From the NCBI GenBank assembly GCA_945865665.1, contig CAMBEE010000007.1, positions 20,584 to 84,583 of the forward strand: a stretch of DNA of 64,000 nt, given 5' to 3'. The translations under genes were made by a program, and so were the position numbers. The stretch is from an uncultured Clostridium sp. GTDB lineage: Bacteria > Bacillota > Clostridia > TANB77 > CAG-508. Position 1 is the stretch's first letter, and the number at the start of each line of letters is the position of its first letter. The notes under the pieces were generated by a model that was not told the DNA's origin, made no database searches, and saw only the letters and a list, made by a program, of their open reading frames with translations. Shown piece by piece: positions 48,542 through 60,454 of the stretch.

Positions 48542-49345
48542 ATGGATAAACAAAAAATATTAAGTGACTATAAAAAGCAAGAAGATAAAATGTTACTTGC
48601 ACAGATATTAGATAAAATAGAATTTTCAAGACAAAGAGAAAAATTAAAATATACAGATTTCTTGGATATGTATCAAGTTGCATTAGTAAAAACATTTATG
48701 AAAAAAATAGAATTTGAAAACTATGTATTATATGGTGGTTTTGAAAATGCAGAAAGAAAAATACTTATAATATATCCCGAAAAATACAATATGAATATGG
48801 TTGAAAAAAATTACTCAAAAATAATCAAGGTTATAAGAATTTCACTTGGAGACGAAGAAATAGGAAAATATACACATAGAAATTATTTAGGTGGAATTGT
48901 AAAACTTGGAATGAAAAGGGAAAAAGTGGGAGACATACTCGTTTCTGATGATGGAGCAGATATTTTGGTAAAAGAAGAATCAGCGGTAACTTTAAAACAA
49001 GAATTAGGAACGTTAACAAGATTTGAAAATGCCAAAATAGAAATTACAGAGTTGCAAGACTTAAAAGAGCAAGAAATAAAAGTTGAGGAATTGAATATAA
49101 TTGTTCCATCTTTTAGACTTGATAATTTTGTTTCAGATTTGGCAAGAACTTCTAGAAGTAAAGCGGTTCAAATTATTGATAGTGAAAGAGTTTTTATTAA
49201 TGGTCAGAATGAAACTAAGGCTTCTAAACAAGTAAAAACCGGAGATGTTATAACAATAAGAGGAAAAGGAAGATTTGTTGTTAAGGAATTTGGTGGAAAT
49301 ACTAGAAGCGGAAGAACTGTTGTAAAAATTGAAAAATATGTGTAA
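48542..49345 (+). CDS. ylmH: S4-domain RNA-binding protein YlmH
   Basis: YlmH binds the ribosome/peptidyl-tRNA and is tied to division or ribosome rescue in Firmicutes. The central region (YVLYGGFENAERKILIIYPE, then NYLGGIVKLGMKREKVGDI) and C-terminal S4 domain (FRLDNFVSDLARTSRSKAVQ) are clear. The ATG after GAGGAAA is used rather than an overlapping GTG. It has 267 residues. Confidence 0.9.
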   Translation: MDKQKILSDYKKQEDKMLLAQILDKIEFSRQREKLKYTDFLDMYQVALVKTFMKKIEFENYVLYGGFENAERKILIIYPEKYNMNMVEKNYSKIIKVIRISLGDEEIGKYTHRNYLGGIVKLGMKREKVGDILVSDDGADILVKEESAVTLKQELGTLTRFENAKIEITELQDLKEQEIKVEELNIIVPSFRLDNFVSDLARTSRSKAVQIIDSERVFINGQNETKASKQVKTGDVITIRGKGRFVVKEFGGNTRSGRTVVKIEKYV

Positions 49346-49430
49346 AATATTTAAGGATAAGTGAAAAAGTGTTGCAAAAAAATGATTTATAGTATAAAAT
49401 ATGGTAAAATAAAACAAATGAAAGGAAAGA

Positions 49431-49523
<93 letters not shown>

Positions 49524-49560
49524 AAAACAAGTAATAAATGATAAGATAAATATATATAAC

Positions 49561-49611
49561 CAGACGGGAATATTGTGCCTGTATGAAGATACAGGGTAAT
49601 ATTGCTGTCTA
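49561..49611 (+). ncRNA. Candidate structured leader RNA, copy B
   Basis: AGAC/GTCT outer stem, CCTGTAT/ATACAGG inner stem, and the same two-sided internal loop with TATTG as copy A. About 40 of 50 bases match copy A, including compensatory change in the inner stem. About 180 bases separate it from the next gene. Confidence 0.45.
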
Positions 49612-49788
49612 TTAATTGTGCCTATAAAAACGAAAAAACTAAAACTCAAAGTGTACCTAGAATAGAAAAAAACGAAAAATAAAAAAGGCCAATTACAATA
49701 TAGTTATTAAATTTTAAAATATAAATAAAAAGAGACTAGAATTACAAATGTCGATAAGTAAAATAAATGGTCTTGGAAAGGAAAAAAT

Positions 49789-50478
49789 ATGAAAGAAAAA
49801 ACAAAGTTACAAACAAAATTAACAGCATTGGCAGTAACACTATTTGCAGCTGCAGTGTTACCAACAGGACATGTAAAAGCAGCATTACAGTCAAATCCAA
49901 ATACACAGTATAAAACACAATATGATCCAACAACATGGATGACACAAATAAGACAAATAGAAACATCAGGAAATGCAATGGGATTAAGTGAAACGCTTGA
50001 AACAACGAGTTTAATAGCTACAAGTGAGAGTAATGGAATAGATGTACATATGATGAAAAGTACAGAATATGGAGCAATAGCAATACTTTCAGCTTCAGGA
50101 TACGGAAATCCACAAACATTGCAAAGTAGTGCAGTAAAAACAACAACTGGAAATAAAACAGGAATTTACTTTAGTGGAAGCATCATGGAATGGGTTGCTG
50201 GAGGATTAAGTGGAAATATATTTGATGGAGTAAATTCAAGATATTTTGATACATATTCAGGAAGTCAAGCTTCTGCAAGAATAGGTGATGCATTAGGAAG
50301 TGCATCTACTACAAACCCAGGGTGTGCCGGATGGCACTCAGCGTCCTACAGCGCTTGGGTCGGTAGCAGTAACCCTTACTTCAGTCATGGCGAGGGGGGA
50401 TTGTTTAGTTTCTACAGATACTATGCAAGCTATATAGGCTGTGCCCGTGGTGTAGCCGTGGTCGGCGCTGGACTTTAA
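49789..50478 (+). CDS. Secreted lectin-fold (FGE-like) protein with composition-shifted C-terminus
   Basis: This 229-residue protein has a signal peptide (KTKLQTKLTALAVTLFAAAVLPTGHVKA) and no membrane anchor. ESNGIDVHMMKSTEYGAIAILSASGYG and GIYFSGSIMEWVAGG resemble sulfatase-modifying/C-lectin-like surface proteins. The last 54 codons (CAGWHSASYSAWVGSSNPYF...) are about twice as GC-rich as the rest and nearly all end in C or T, as in variable regions of diversity-generating retroelement targets. No reverse transcriptase is in the window. Confidence 0.65.
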   Translation: MKEKTKLQTKLTALAVTLFAAAVLPTGHVKAALQSNPNTQYKTQYDPTTWMTQIRQIETSGNAMGLSETLETTSLIATSESNGIDVHMMKSTEYGAIAILSASGYGNPQTLQSSAVKTTTGNKTGIYFSGSIMEWVAGGLSGNIFDGVNSRYFDTYSGSQASARIGDALGSASTTNPGCAGWHSASYSAWVGSSNPYFSHGEGGLFSFYRYYASYIGCARGVAVVGAGL

Positions 50479-50543
50479 AGTTATATAACTTATACTTCTT
50501 ATTTGAAAAAAATTTAGTAAAACACAATGATGGGAGAAAAATA

Positions 50544-52820
50544 ATGAATAAAAAACTAAAAAGTAAATTAGGAATAACACTAATTGCATTAGTAATAACA
50601 ATTATTATTCTTCTAATATTAGCAGGAGTTACAATTTCATCAATAGTAAATGGAGGCCTGATCGGTAGAGCAAAAGAAGCTGAATTTAAAACAAGAATGG
50701 CAGAATATAGAGATGATACAAATCAATATGTATCGTGGCAAGTAATGGAAAGCATGAATACAAACACCGACAAAATAAATTCAGGAGAAGTACTAAAAGA
50801 TGCAATTGACAAAGAGATAGTAACAGACATAAAAAAAGAGGAAGTAACAACTAATATAGAAGATATATTAAAAAATATAAAGAAAGCTGATAAAGATATA
50901 GTAGTTGTATATAAAGGTGAATTATATTATGTGTCAAACGATAAAATAAAAAATAATGACAAACAAGTAAAATGGTGCAATGATATAGGAATAAAAGTTC
51001 TAGAATATAAAGACCCTGAAGGAATTGTTGTAAAAAATGGAAAATATGAATTAATAAATAATATATATATGTGTACACCAATGTTAAATGAGGGTTTTGA
51101 TGAAACAAGAACAAGATACTTAGAAGTAAATAGTCAAGGAAATTTAACAGCTGGAAATTGGATAAGTGATAATCCAACATCTAATTGGTATAACTATGAA
51201 GAAGGTTCAAACAGATGGGCAAATATATTAATAGAAAATAGTGGAAAAGAACTTTATTATACTTGGATTCCAAGATATTGCTTTAAATTGCACCAAGATA
51301 CAGGAAGAAGTGAAGTTAGATTCATAGATACAGAAAATAACTATAAGGACAAAGATGGAAAAGTTACAACATGGGAAGAACTTCAAAATGACGGATTTCA
51401 AGTGCCAGAAGCATTTACAGAAACAATAAGTGCAACAAGAACATATGAATTGCCAGGATACTGGGCAATGAAATATACATTAGGAGAACTAACAGGAAGC
51501 TCAACAATAAATTATGATATGTCAGTATCAAGAGGAGTAATAACACTAAAAAATATTCAATTAAATACAGATATTACTAATTCAAATCCTATTACAAAAT
51601 ATACTGTAGCATTAAATGGAAAAATTGTTAAAACAATAGATAAATCATCAGATGTTAGTAATATAGGAAGTTTAACAATAACAATAGATAACTTAAAAGC
51701 AGGTGATAACACAGTAAATATTACTGGACTAAATGCAGGTGGAGAAGTAGTAGGAACAATGACAAAAGATTATTCACCAGCAGTTGTAAATGCACCAGAT
51801 TTAAGCAATTTTGATAAGAATACAACATTCTATGTTACATATGACGATGACGGAAAAGAACATAGCACAGTACCAATAAGTCAAGGAACACCACAATATT
51901 GGTATGAATATGGAGAAAGCAAATGGGCTAATATTGTAACAAGAAATAATGGTTTAGAAATTTATTACACTTGGATACCAAGATATCAATTCACATTAGA
52001 TCAGACAAATAAAAGAAGTACAGTTAAATTTATAACAGGAACAAGTACAAAAGTTGATACTGGCTACCAAATACCAGAAGCATTCTGGGTTGACAAAAAT
52101 GGTGATGGAAACAAAGATGCAGATGAACAACTTACAGGATATTGGGCAATGAAATACACACTTGGAAGTGAGACTGCTCCAACATTTGATACAGAGGTAA
52201 CGGCAACAAGTTCAAGCATAAAAACAAAAGGAATCACAGGAACAGCAAAAGCAGATGGTCAAGTTTATAAATACTATATCAATGGAGAATATAAAGGTCA
52301 AAAAACAAGTTCTTCAGACACATTTGAATTTACTGGATTAAATAGTAATACAAAATATACAATTTTGGTTGAAATACGAAATTCTGCTGATGAATATGTT
52401 GGAAGTATTGTTAAACAAATATCAACAATTGATGCCAATAAACCAGATTTAAATGGATTTAAAGAGAGTAATACATATTATGTTTTATATGATAATGACG
52501 GAAATGAAACAATTGGAGATAAAATAAAAAATGATGGAAGCAATATGCCATCAAATTGGTATGATTATTCAAGTAGTAAATGGGCAAATATTGTTGTAAA
52601 AGAAGGTGGGATGACTATGTATTATACTTGGATTCCTAGATATGAATTTAGAGCAGATAGTACACAGTATAAACAACCTGCATCTGCAAGAACAGAAGTA
52701 AGATTTTTAAGCGGTACATCAGATGACAAAGATATTGGATATCAAATACCAGAAGCATTCAAATTTAATGGACAACAATTGAGTGGATACTGGGCTATGA
52801 AATATACACTAGGACAATAA
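50544..52820 (+). CDS. Multi-domain surface protein with pilin-like N-terminus
   Basis: This 758-residue protein begins with a prepilin-like segment (KLGITLIALVITIIILLILAGVTIS) and a helical stretch. It then has three copies of a domain marked by W-Y-x-Y...WANI, YYTWIPRYxF, Y-Q-I-PEAF and GYWAMKYTLG, separated by Fn3-like linkers (VYKYYINGEYKG, FEFTGLNSNTKYTILVEIRN). The pilin-like helix probably anchors it in the membrane or a pseudopilus. The start has a GGGAG site. Confidence 0.7.
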   Translation: MNKKLKSKLGITLIALVITIIILLILAGVTISSIVNGGLIGRAKEAEFKTRMAEYRDDTNQYVSWQVMESMNTNTDKINSGEVLKDAIDKEIVTDIKKEEVTTNIEDILKNIKKADKDIVVVYKGELYYVSNDKIKNNDKQVKWCNDIGIKVLEYKDPEGIVVKNGKYELINNIYMCTPMLNEGFDETRTRYLEVNSQGNLTAGNWISDNPTSNWYNYEEGSNRWANILIENSGKELYYTWIPRYCFKLHQDTGRSEVRFIDTENNYKDKDGKVTTWEELQNDGFQVPEAFTETISATRTYELPGYWAMKYTLGELTGSSTINYDMSVSRGVITLKNIQLNTDITNSNPITKYTVALNGKIVKTIDKSSDVSNIGSLTITIDNLKAGDNTVNITGLNAGGEVVGTMTKDYSPAVVNAPDLSNFDKNTTFYVTYDDDGKEHSTVPISQGTPQYWYEYGESKWANIVTRNNGLEIYYTWIPRYQFTLDQTNKRSTVKFITGTSTKVDTGYQIPEAFWVDKNGDGNKDADEQLTGYWAMKYTLGSETAPTFDTEVTATSSSIKTKGITGTAKADGQVYKYYINGEYKGQKTSSSDTFEFTGLNSNTKYTILVEIRNSADEYVGSIVKQISTIDANKPDLNGFKESNTYYVLYDNDGNETIGDKIKNDGSNMPSNWYDYSSSKWANIVVKEGGMTMYYTWIPRYEFRADSTQYKQPASARTEVRFLSGTSDDKDIGYQIPEAFKFNGQQLSGYWAMKYTLGQ

Positions 52821-52832
52821 AAAATTGGTAAA

Positions 52833-52877
52833 AGGAGGGTATGATATATTTGTATATATATCATAAATAAAATTATG
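52833..52877 (+). promoter_or_regulatory. Split ribosome site with hairpin spacer
   Basis: AGGAGGG lies 35 bases before the ATG of the next gene. A 10-bp hairpin (TATGATATAT/ATATATCATA) fills the gap and, when folded, brings the site within about 9 bases of the ATG. Confidence 0.45.
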
Positions 52878-54992
52878 CATAAAATAAAAAAATATATAAA
52901 AAACAAAAAGATAATTTTAATAATAATTGCAATTATGCTGTTTTTAATATGCATAGTTTTTGGAATACCTCAAATTACTAGGCAAATAATAAAAAGGCAG
53001 ATAGAAAATAGACCGATAATTGAATATGAAATAAAAAATAAAATAGACAGTAAAAGTTATCAGATTGTTGTAAAAGTAAATAATGTAAATGGAATAGAAA
53101 GTGTAAAATATATAAATTCGAAAAATAAAGAAGTACAAGTAAATTCAAATGGAAAATTAATAGTGGCATTAGACTATATAGCACAAGACAACAATGATTA
53201 TGAATTTAGAATAAAAGTAAAGGGAAAAGATGAAACAATAGAAACATTACATTTTGAAATACCAAGAATAAAAGGAAATTACACATTAAATAATGGAATA
53301 TATGTTAATGAACCTGATTTAAATAATTACAATAAAAATTATACAAGATATTTAAATGTAGATGATAATGGAAATTTGGTCCCAGGAAATTGGATATCTC
53401 AAGAAAAATCAAATGAATGGTATAACTATAAAAATAATCAATGGGCAAATATTTATGTAGAAAAGAATGGACTTGAAACATATTATGTTTGGATACCAAG
53501 ATATTGTTTCAAATTAGACCAAGAAAATCAAAAGAGCGATGTTAAATTTATTGATATATATAATAATTACACAGATGAAAATGGAAATGTAACACAATGG
53601 GATGAGCTTGAAAAAGAGGGATATCAAGTACCGGAGGCGTTTGAATTTAATAATATACAAATTCCAGGATATTGGGCAACAAAATATACAGAGGGAGAAA
53701 GAGATACATATACAATTAACTTTGATGCAGTGGCAAGTAAAACAAAAATAAAAATTCAAGGAATTAGTATAGATACAACAGAAACAGTAGCAAAATATAC
53801 ATATGCTATAAATGGAAATATTGTAAATGAAAGTACAGCACCAGAAAATTTTGAATACGAAATGAGTACTGAAAATAAAAATGTTTTAAATGTAACAGCA
53901 GTAAATGCAAACGGTGAAGTTATTGGAAGTATGACAAAAGAATGTACACAAGCAAAAGTAAATACACCAGACTTAAGTGCGTTTGATAAAGATACCACAT
54001 TTTATGTTACATATGATGATGAAGGTAAAGAACATAATACAATACCATTAGCAAAAGATGCTCCACAAAATTGGTATGACTATGCAGATTCAAAATGGGC
54101 AAATGTTGTTACCAGAAATAATGGATTAGAAATTTATTATACTTGGATACCAAGATATGAATTTAAATTAGACCAAACATCTCAAAGAAGTAGTATAAAT
54201 TTTATAGATGGAACTGGTAATGAAACATCTAAAGGTTACCAAATACCAGAAGCATTCTGGGTTGATAAAAATGGTGATGGAAACAAAGATGCAGATGAAC
54301 AACTTACAGGATATTGGGCAATGAAATACACACTTGGAAGTGAGACTGCTCCAATATTTGATACAGAGGTAACAGCAACAAGTTCAAGTATAAGAACAAA
54401 TGGAATAACAGGAGCATCAGTAGCAGATGGACAAGTGTACAAATATTATATAAATGGTGAATATAAAGGTGAGAAATCTACATCAACAGATACCTTTGAA
54501 TTTACTGGATTAAGTGCTAATACAAAATATACAGTTTTAGTTGAAATACGAAATTCTGCTGATGAATATGTTGGAAGTGTAGTTAAACAAATATCAACAA
54601 TAGATGCAAATAAACCAGATTTAAATGGATTTAATGCTGATAATACATATTATGTTTTATATGATAATGATGGAAATGAAACAATTGGGGATAAAATAAA
54701 AAATGATGGAAGTAATATGCCATCAAATTGGTATGATTATTCAAGTAATAAATGGGCTAATATTGTTGTAAAAGAAGGTAGTATGACTATGTATTATACT
54801 TGGATTCCTAGATATGAATTTAGGGTTAATAGTAGTCAATATCAACAACTTGCAACAGCTAGAACTGAAGTTAGATTTTTGAGTGGTACGTCAAAAGATA
54901 CAGATACAGGATATCAAATTCCAGAGGCATTTACATTTAATGGACAGGATTTAACTGGATATTGGGCTATGAAGTACACTCTTGGAGAATAA
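52875..54992 (+). CDS. Multi-domain surface protein, membrane-anchored
   Basis: This 705-residue protein is a paralogue of the preceding gene. It has an N-terminal membrane helix (KKIILIIIAIMLFLICIVFGI) instead of the pilin-like one, an extra beta domain, and then three WIPRY/PEAF/GYWAxKYT domains with Fn3-like linkers. The last 270 residues are nearly identical to the previous protein, and long DNA stretches are almost identical, so gene conversion or recent duplication is likely. Confidence 0.7.
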   Translation: MHKIKKYIKNKKIILIIIAIMLFLICIVFGIPQITRQIIKRQIENRPIIEYEIKNKIDSKSYQIVVKVNNVNGIESVKYINSKNKEVQVNSNGKLIVALDYIAQDNNDYEFRIKVKGKDETIETLHFEIPRIKGNYTLNNGIYVNEPDLNNYNKNYTRYLNVDDNGNLVPGNWISQEKSNEWYNYKNNQWANIYVEKNGLETYYVWIPRYCFKLDQENQKSDVKFIDIYNNYTDENGNVTQWDELEKEGYQVPEAFEFNNIQIPGYWATKYTEGERDTYTINFDAVASKTKIKIQGISIDTTETVAKYTYAINGNIVNESTAPENFEYEMSTENKNVLNVTAVNANGEVIGSMTKECTQAKVNTPDLSAFDKDTTFYVTYDDEGKEHNTIPLAKDAPQNWYDYADSKWANVVTRNNGLEIYYTWIPRYEFKLDQTSQRSSINFIDGTGNETSKGYQIPEAFWVDKNGDGNKDADEQLTGYWAMKYTLGSETAPIFDTEVTATSSSIRTNGITGASVADGQVYKYYINGEYKGEKSTSTDTFEFTGLSANTKYTVLVEIRNSADEYVGSVVKQISTIDANKPDLNGFNADNTYYVLYDNDGNETIGDKIKNDGSNMPSNWYDYSSNKWANIVVKEGSMTMYYTWIPRYEFRVNSSQYQQLATARTEVRFLSGTSKDTDTGYQIPEAFTFNGQDLTGYWAMKYTLGE

Positions 54993-54996
54993 AAAT

Positions 54997-55029
54997 AAGG
55001 ATATATCTTTTTAGGATATATCCTTTTTG
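54997..55029 (+). terminator. Terminator
   Basis: AAGGATATATC pairs with GATATATCCTT around TTTTTAG, followed by a T run. Confidence 0.8.
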
Positions 55030-55051
55030 AGACATAACCATTAAAAACCAA

Positions 55052-55079
55052 TTGACATCCTCAAAAAAACTGGTATAAT
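55052..55079 (+). promoter_or_regulatory. Promoter of ychF
   Basis: TTGACA and TATAAT are spaced 16 bases, about 50 bases before the gene. Confidence 0.7.
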
Positions 55080-55129
55080 ATTATATAGCAAAATTAACAG
55101 ACACAAGTTTTCGGAAAGGAATGAAAAAA

Positions 55130-56221
55130 ATGAAATTAGGAATAGTAGGATTACCAAATGTAGGAAAAAGTACATTATTTAACAGTATAACAAAAGCAGG
55201 AGCAGAATGCGCAAACTACCCATTCTGTACAATAGAACCAAATGTAGGAGTTGTAGCAGTACCAGATGAAAGACTAGACAAACTAACAGAAATGTACAAA
55301 CCAGAAAAAACAACACATGCAGTTATAGAATTTGTAGATATAGCGGGACTAGTAAAAGGTGCAAGTAGAGGAGAAGGTTTAGGAAACAAATTCTTATCAC
55401 ATATACGTGAAACCGATGCAATAGTAGAAGTTGTAAGATGTTTTGAAGATTCAAATGTAGTACACGTAGATGGAAGTGTAAATCCTATAAGAGATATAGA
55501 AACAATAAACTTAGAATTAATATTTGCAGATATAGAAACAGTAAATAAAAGATTAGACAAAGCAAGAAAAAATTTAAAAGCCGATAAAAAATATCAAGAA
55601 GAAATTGATTTACTAGAAAAGATATTAAAAGTTTTAGAAGATGGAAAATCAGCGAGAACAATTGAGTTTAATGAAGATGAGCAAGTTTTAGTAAAAGATA
55701 TGTTTTTATTAACAACAAAACCAATTTTGTATGTTGCAAATGTATCAGAAGAACAATTAGAAGATGCAGAAAATGACGAGTTAGTAAAACATGTAAAAGA
55801 ATATGCATCATCAGAAAAAGCAGAAGTAATTCCATTATGTGTAAAAATAGAAGAAGAACTTTCTGGGTTAGAGGATGAAGATAAAAAAGAAATGCTAGAA
55901 GCATTAGGGCTAGAAGAATCTGGGTTAGACAAAGTTATAAAAAGAAGTTATGACTTATTAGGTTTAATGTCATTCTTAACTGCAGGAGAACCAGAAGTAA
56001 GAGCATGGACAATAAAAAAAGGAACAAAAGCACCACAAGCAGCTGGAAAAATTCATTCTGATATAGAAAGAGGATTTATAAAAGCAGAAGTTGTATCATA
56101 TGACGATTTAATTAGAGAGGGGTCAATGGTTGCTGCTAAAGAAAAAGGACTAGTACGTTCAGAAGGAAAAGAATATATTATGCAAGATGGAGATATTGTT
56201 TTATTTAAATTTAATGTATAA
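55130..56221 (+). CDS. ychF: Redox-responsive ATPase YchF
   Basis: This Obg-family P-loop protein binds ATP rather than GTP and associates with ribosomes. G1 is GLPNVGKST, NYPFCTIEPNVG and DIAGLVKGASRGEGLGN are diagnostic, and the C-terminal TGS domain is present. The second of two close ATGs (KLGIVGLPNVG) was used for spacing from GGAAAGGA. It has 363 residues. Confidence 0.95.
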   Translation: MKLGIVGLPNVGKSTLFNSITKAGAECANYPFCTIEPNVGVVAVPDERLDKLTEMYKPEKTTHAVIEFVDIAGLVKGASRGEGLGNKFLSHIRETDAIVEVVRCFEDSNVVHVDGSVNPIRDIETINLELIFADIETVNKRLDKARKNLKADKKYQEEIDLLEKILKVLEDGKSARTIEFNEDEQVLVKDMFLLTTKPILYVANVSEEQLEDAENDELVKHVKEYASSEKAEVIPLCVKIEEELSGLEDEDKKEMLEALGLEESGLDKVIKRSYDLLGLMSFLTAGEPEVRAWTIKKGTKAPQAAGKIHSDIERGFIKAEVVSYDDLIREGSMVAAKEKGLVRSEGKEYIMQDGDIVLFKFNV

Positions 56222-56505
56222 AATGTTTTAGTATAAAAGTAGAAAAAAAGAAAAAAAACAAAGTGAAAAAAACAAAATAAAGAAAACAGAAAAAACTAAT
56301 AATATTAAAAATAATAAATTTTGTAACAAAATTGTAATAATTTTGTGATATAAATGTAATAAAAAAATACAAAAAATTACTTGACTTATTATAGAATAAA
56401 GTATAAAATTTAATAAAAAGAGAGATGAATTTGCATTTATATTAAAAATGTGGTATAATTGCATTTAGTTGTAGAATAATAAAATTAATAAAGGAGAGAA
56501 TTAAT

Positions 56506-56862
56506 ATGAAAAATTCAAAATTAGTAAATGTAGTTTTAGTTGTTATAATAGGGCTTACAATGATGTTTGTTGCAAAGGAATCATTAGCAGCAACAGATTT
56601 AACAAATACTTTAACAGGAAATAATACAACAAATAATAGTAATATTCAAACAATTACAGGAAACAGCACTACAAATAATACTACAAGCAATAAGACAACA
56701 AATAATACTGTTTTAACAACAAATAATACAAGTACTTATAATAACACATCATTACCAAAAACAGGTGCTGGAGATGTTGTACCAGGAATAGTTTTAGTAG
56801 TTATTTTAGGAATTTCAGCAGTATATGCTTATAATAAAGTACAATATTACAAAAATATCTAA
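56506..56862 (+). CDS. Small LPxTG surface protein, Asn/Thr-rich
   Basis: The 118-residue protein has a signal peptide (KLVNVVLVVIIGLTMMFVAKESLAA), a mature stalk of about 55 residues almost entirely Asn/Thr/Ser, and an LPKTG sorting signal with hydrophobic helix and short charged tail. Sortase should link it to the wall. The low-complexity part is unlikely to fold. Start follows AAAGGAGAG. Confidence 0.8.
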   Translation: MKNSKLVNVVLVVIIGLTMMFVAKESLAATDLTNTLTGNNTTNNSNIQTITGNSTTNNTTSNKTTNNTVLTTNNTSTYNNTSLPKTGAGDVVPGIVLVVILGISAVYAYNKVQYYKNI

Positions 56863-56892
56863 TTAAAAAATATTTATTTAAAAATAAAATTA

Positions 56893-56936
56893 TTAAAATA
56901 AAGGAATTTTGAAAAATTCCTTTATTTTTTTAACTA
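56893..56936 (+). terminator. Terminator
   Basis: AAGGAATTTT and AAAATTCCTT form a perfect stem with a two-base loop, then a T run. Confidence 0.8.
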
Positions 56937-56997
56937 TTTTGTATATAATAGGAAAGAAAAAACAAAACTTTAATAAAAATAATTGCAAGTATATTAA

Positions 56998-59035
<2,038 letters not shown>

Positions 59036-59037
<2 letters not shown>

Positions 59038-59147
59038 AGTTGAACCAATGGGGACGTTGTTAAATTGGTTGAAGGATTTCGAATATAATTAAATAAGAAA
59101 TAAACATGTAGTTTCAACCAATTTAACAACGTCCCCATTGGTTCAAA
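59036..59147. repeat. REP-like family R2, inverted pair
   Basis: TGAACCAATGGGGACGTTGT and its inverted copy face each other across about 45 bases, between ligA and the next gene. Confidence 0.82.
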
Positions 59148-59161
59148 GAAATGGAGGAGTT

Positions 59162-59407
59162 ATGGAGGAAAAATATACATTTGAAATGATGTGGGAAGAT
59201 TTAAACAATGGATATCAAATTTTTTACACATATGTACGAAATAGATATTTATTGTTTAAAACAGCACCAAATTGCTATACACAAAAATTGTTAACAGACC
59301 ACAAGAAAAATCCACAACCTAAAATGTTGATGCTTACATTAAAAAGGGTTAAGGAAATGTTTCCAGATATGGAAGATATTGAATATAAGATTATAAGTGA
59401 TAATTAA
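59162..59407 (+). CDS. Conserved hypothetical protein
   Basis: This 81-residue protein (EEKYTFEMMWEDLNNGYQIFY...) is soluble, with no known motif. The ATG after ATGGAGGAG was chosen. It lies in a likely operon with folD, 25 bases downstream. Confidence 0.6.
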   Translation: MEEKYTFEMMWEDLNNGYQIFYTYVRNRYLLFKTAPNCYTQKLLTDHKKNPQPKMLMLTLKRVKEMFPDMEDIEYKIISDN

Positions 59408-59431
59408 AAGTAGTTAGAAGGAGAAAAATTA

Positions 59432-60289
59432 ATGGCTGTAATTATAGATGGAAAAGAATTAGCAAAAAAAATAAGAGCAAATTTAAAAATAGAATGTGAA
59501 GAATTAAAGAAAAAAAATATAAACTCAAAATTAGCAGTAATAATGGTAGGAGAAGATCCAGCATCAAAAGTATATGTAAGAAATAAAAGCAGAGCATGTG
59601 AAGATGTTGGAATAAAATACGAAGAATATCTATTAGATGTAAATACAACTCAAAAAGAATTAACAGAATTAATAGAAAAATTAAATAATGATAAAACGGT
59701 AAATGGAATATTATTACAGAGTCCAATACCATCAAATTTAGATATAAATGAAGCGTTTAGAACAATATCACCAGAAAAGGATGTTGATGGATTTAACCCA
59801 ATAAATGTTGGAATGCTTGTTTTAAATCAAGACACATTTGTATCTTGTACACCATATGGAATAATGAAAATGTTTGAAGAATATGATATTGACTTAACTG
59901 GCAAAAATGTGGTAATATTAGGAAGAAGCAACATTGTAGGTAAACCATTAATACATTGTTGCTTAAATAAAAATGCAACAGTAACATCATGCCATTCTAG
60001 AACTCAAAATCTTGCACAAAAAGCAAAAGAAGCTGATGTGTTGATATCAGCAATTGGAAAAGCAAACTTTGTAACTGCAGATATGGTAAAAGATGGTGCA
60101 GTTGTAATTGATGTAGGAATAAATAGATTAGACAATGGCAAAATTACAGGTGATGTTGATTTTGAAAGTGTAAAGGAAAAAGCAAGTTATATTACACCGG
60201 TTCCTGGGGGAGTTGGACCGATGACAATTGCAATGCTTATGAACAATGTTATTAAGGCTACTAGAAGACAAAATGGAATGGTAGATTAA
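59432..60289 (+). CDS. folD: Methylenetetrahydrofolate dehydrogenase/cyclohydrolase FolD
   Basis: FolD interconverts methylene-, methenyl- and formyl-tetrahydrofolate using NADP+. Signature blocks are SKVYVRNKSRACEDVGI with its catalytic Lys, GILLQSPIPSNLD, the Rossmann GRSNIVGKPLIHC, and PVPGGVGPMTIAMLMNN. Length is 285 residues. Confidence 0.96.
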   Translation: MAVIIDGKELAKKIRANLKIECEELKKKNINSKLAVIMVGEDPASKVYVRNKSRACEDVGIKYEEYLLDVNTTQKELTELIEKLNNDKTVNGILLQSPIPSNLDINEAFRTISPEKDVDGFNPINVGMLVLNQDTFVSCTPYGIMKMFEEYDIDLTGKNVVILGRSNIVGKPLIHCCLNKNATVTSCHSRTQNLAQKAKEADVLISAIGKANFVTADMVKDGAVVIDVGINRLDNGKITGDVDFESVKEKASYITPVPGGVGPMTIAMLMNNVIKATRRQNGMVD

Positions 60290-60342
60290 AATTTTTGATT
60301 GAAGTCAAAATAAGAAAACAAAATTTTAAAATAAAAATATGT

Positions 60343-60369
60343 GGGACACAAATTATTGTGTCTCTTTTT
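60343..60369 (+). terminator. Terminator after folD
   Basis: GGGACACAA pairs with TTGTGTCTC (partial) around ATTA, followed by T5. Confidence 0.6.
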
Positions 60370-60374
60370 GTGTT

Positions 60375-60407
60375 TTGAGACAAGTGGGACAGTCCAAAAT
60401 TGTCTCA
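60375..60407 (+). repeat. REP-like family R1, complete
   Basis: TGAGACAAGTGGGACAGTCC then AAAATTGTCTCA is the best-preserved copy of R1. Confidence 0.82.
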
Positions 60408-60454
60408 TTGTTTTGTCGAAAAATGTAAAAAATAGAAAAGGAGGAAAATAAAAA

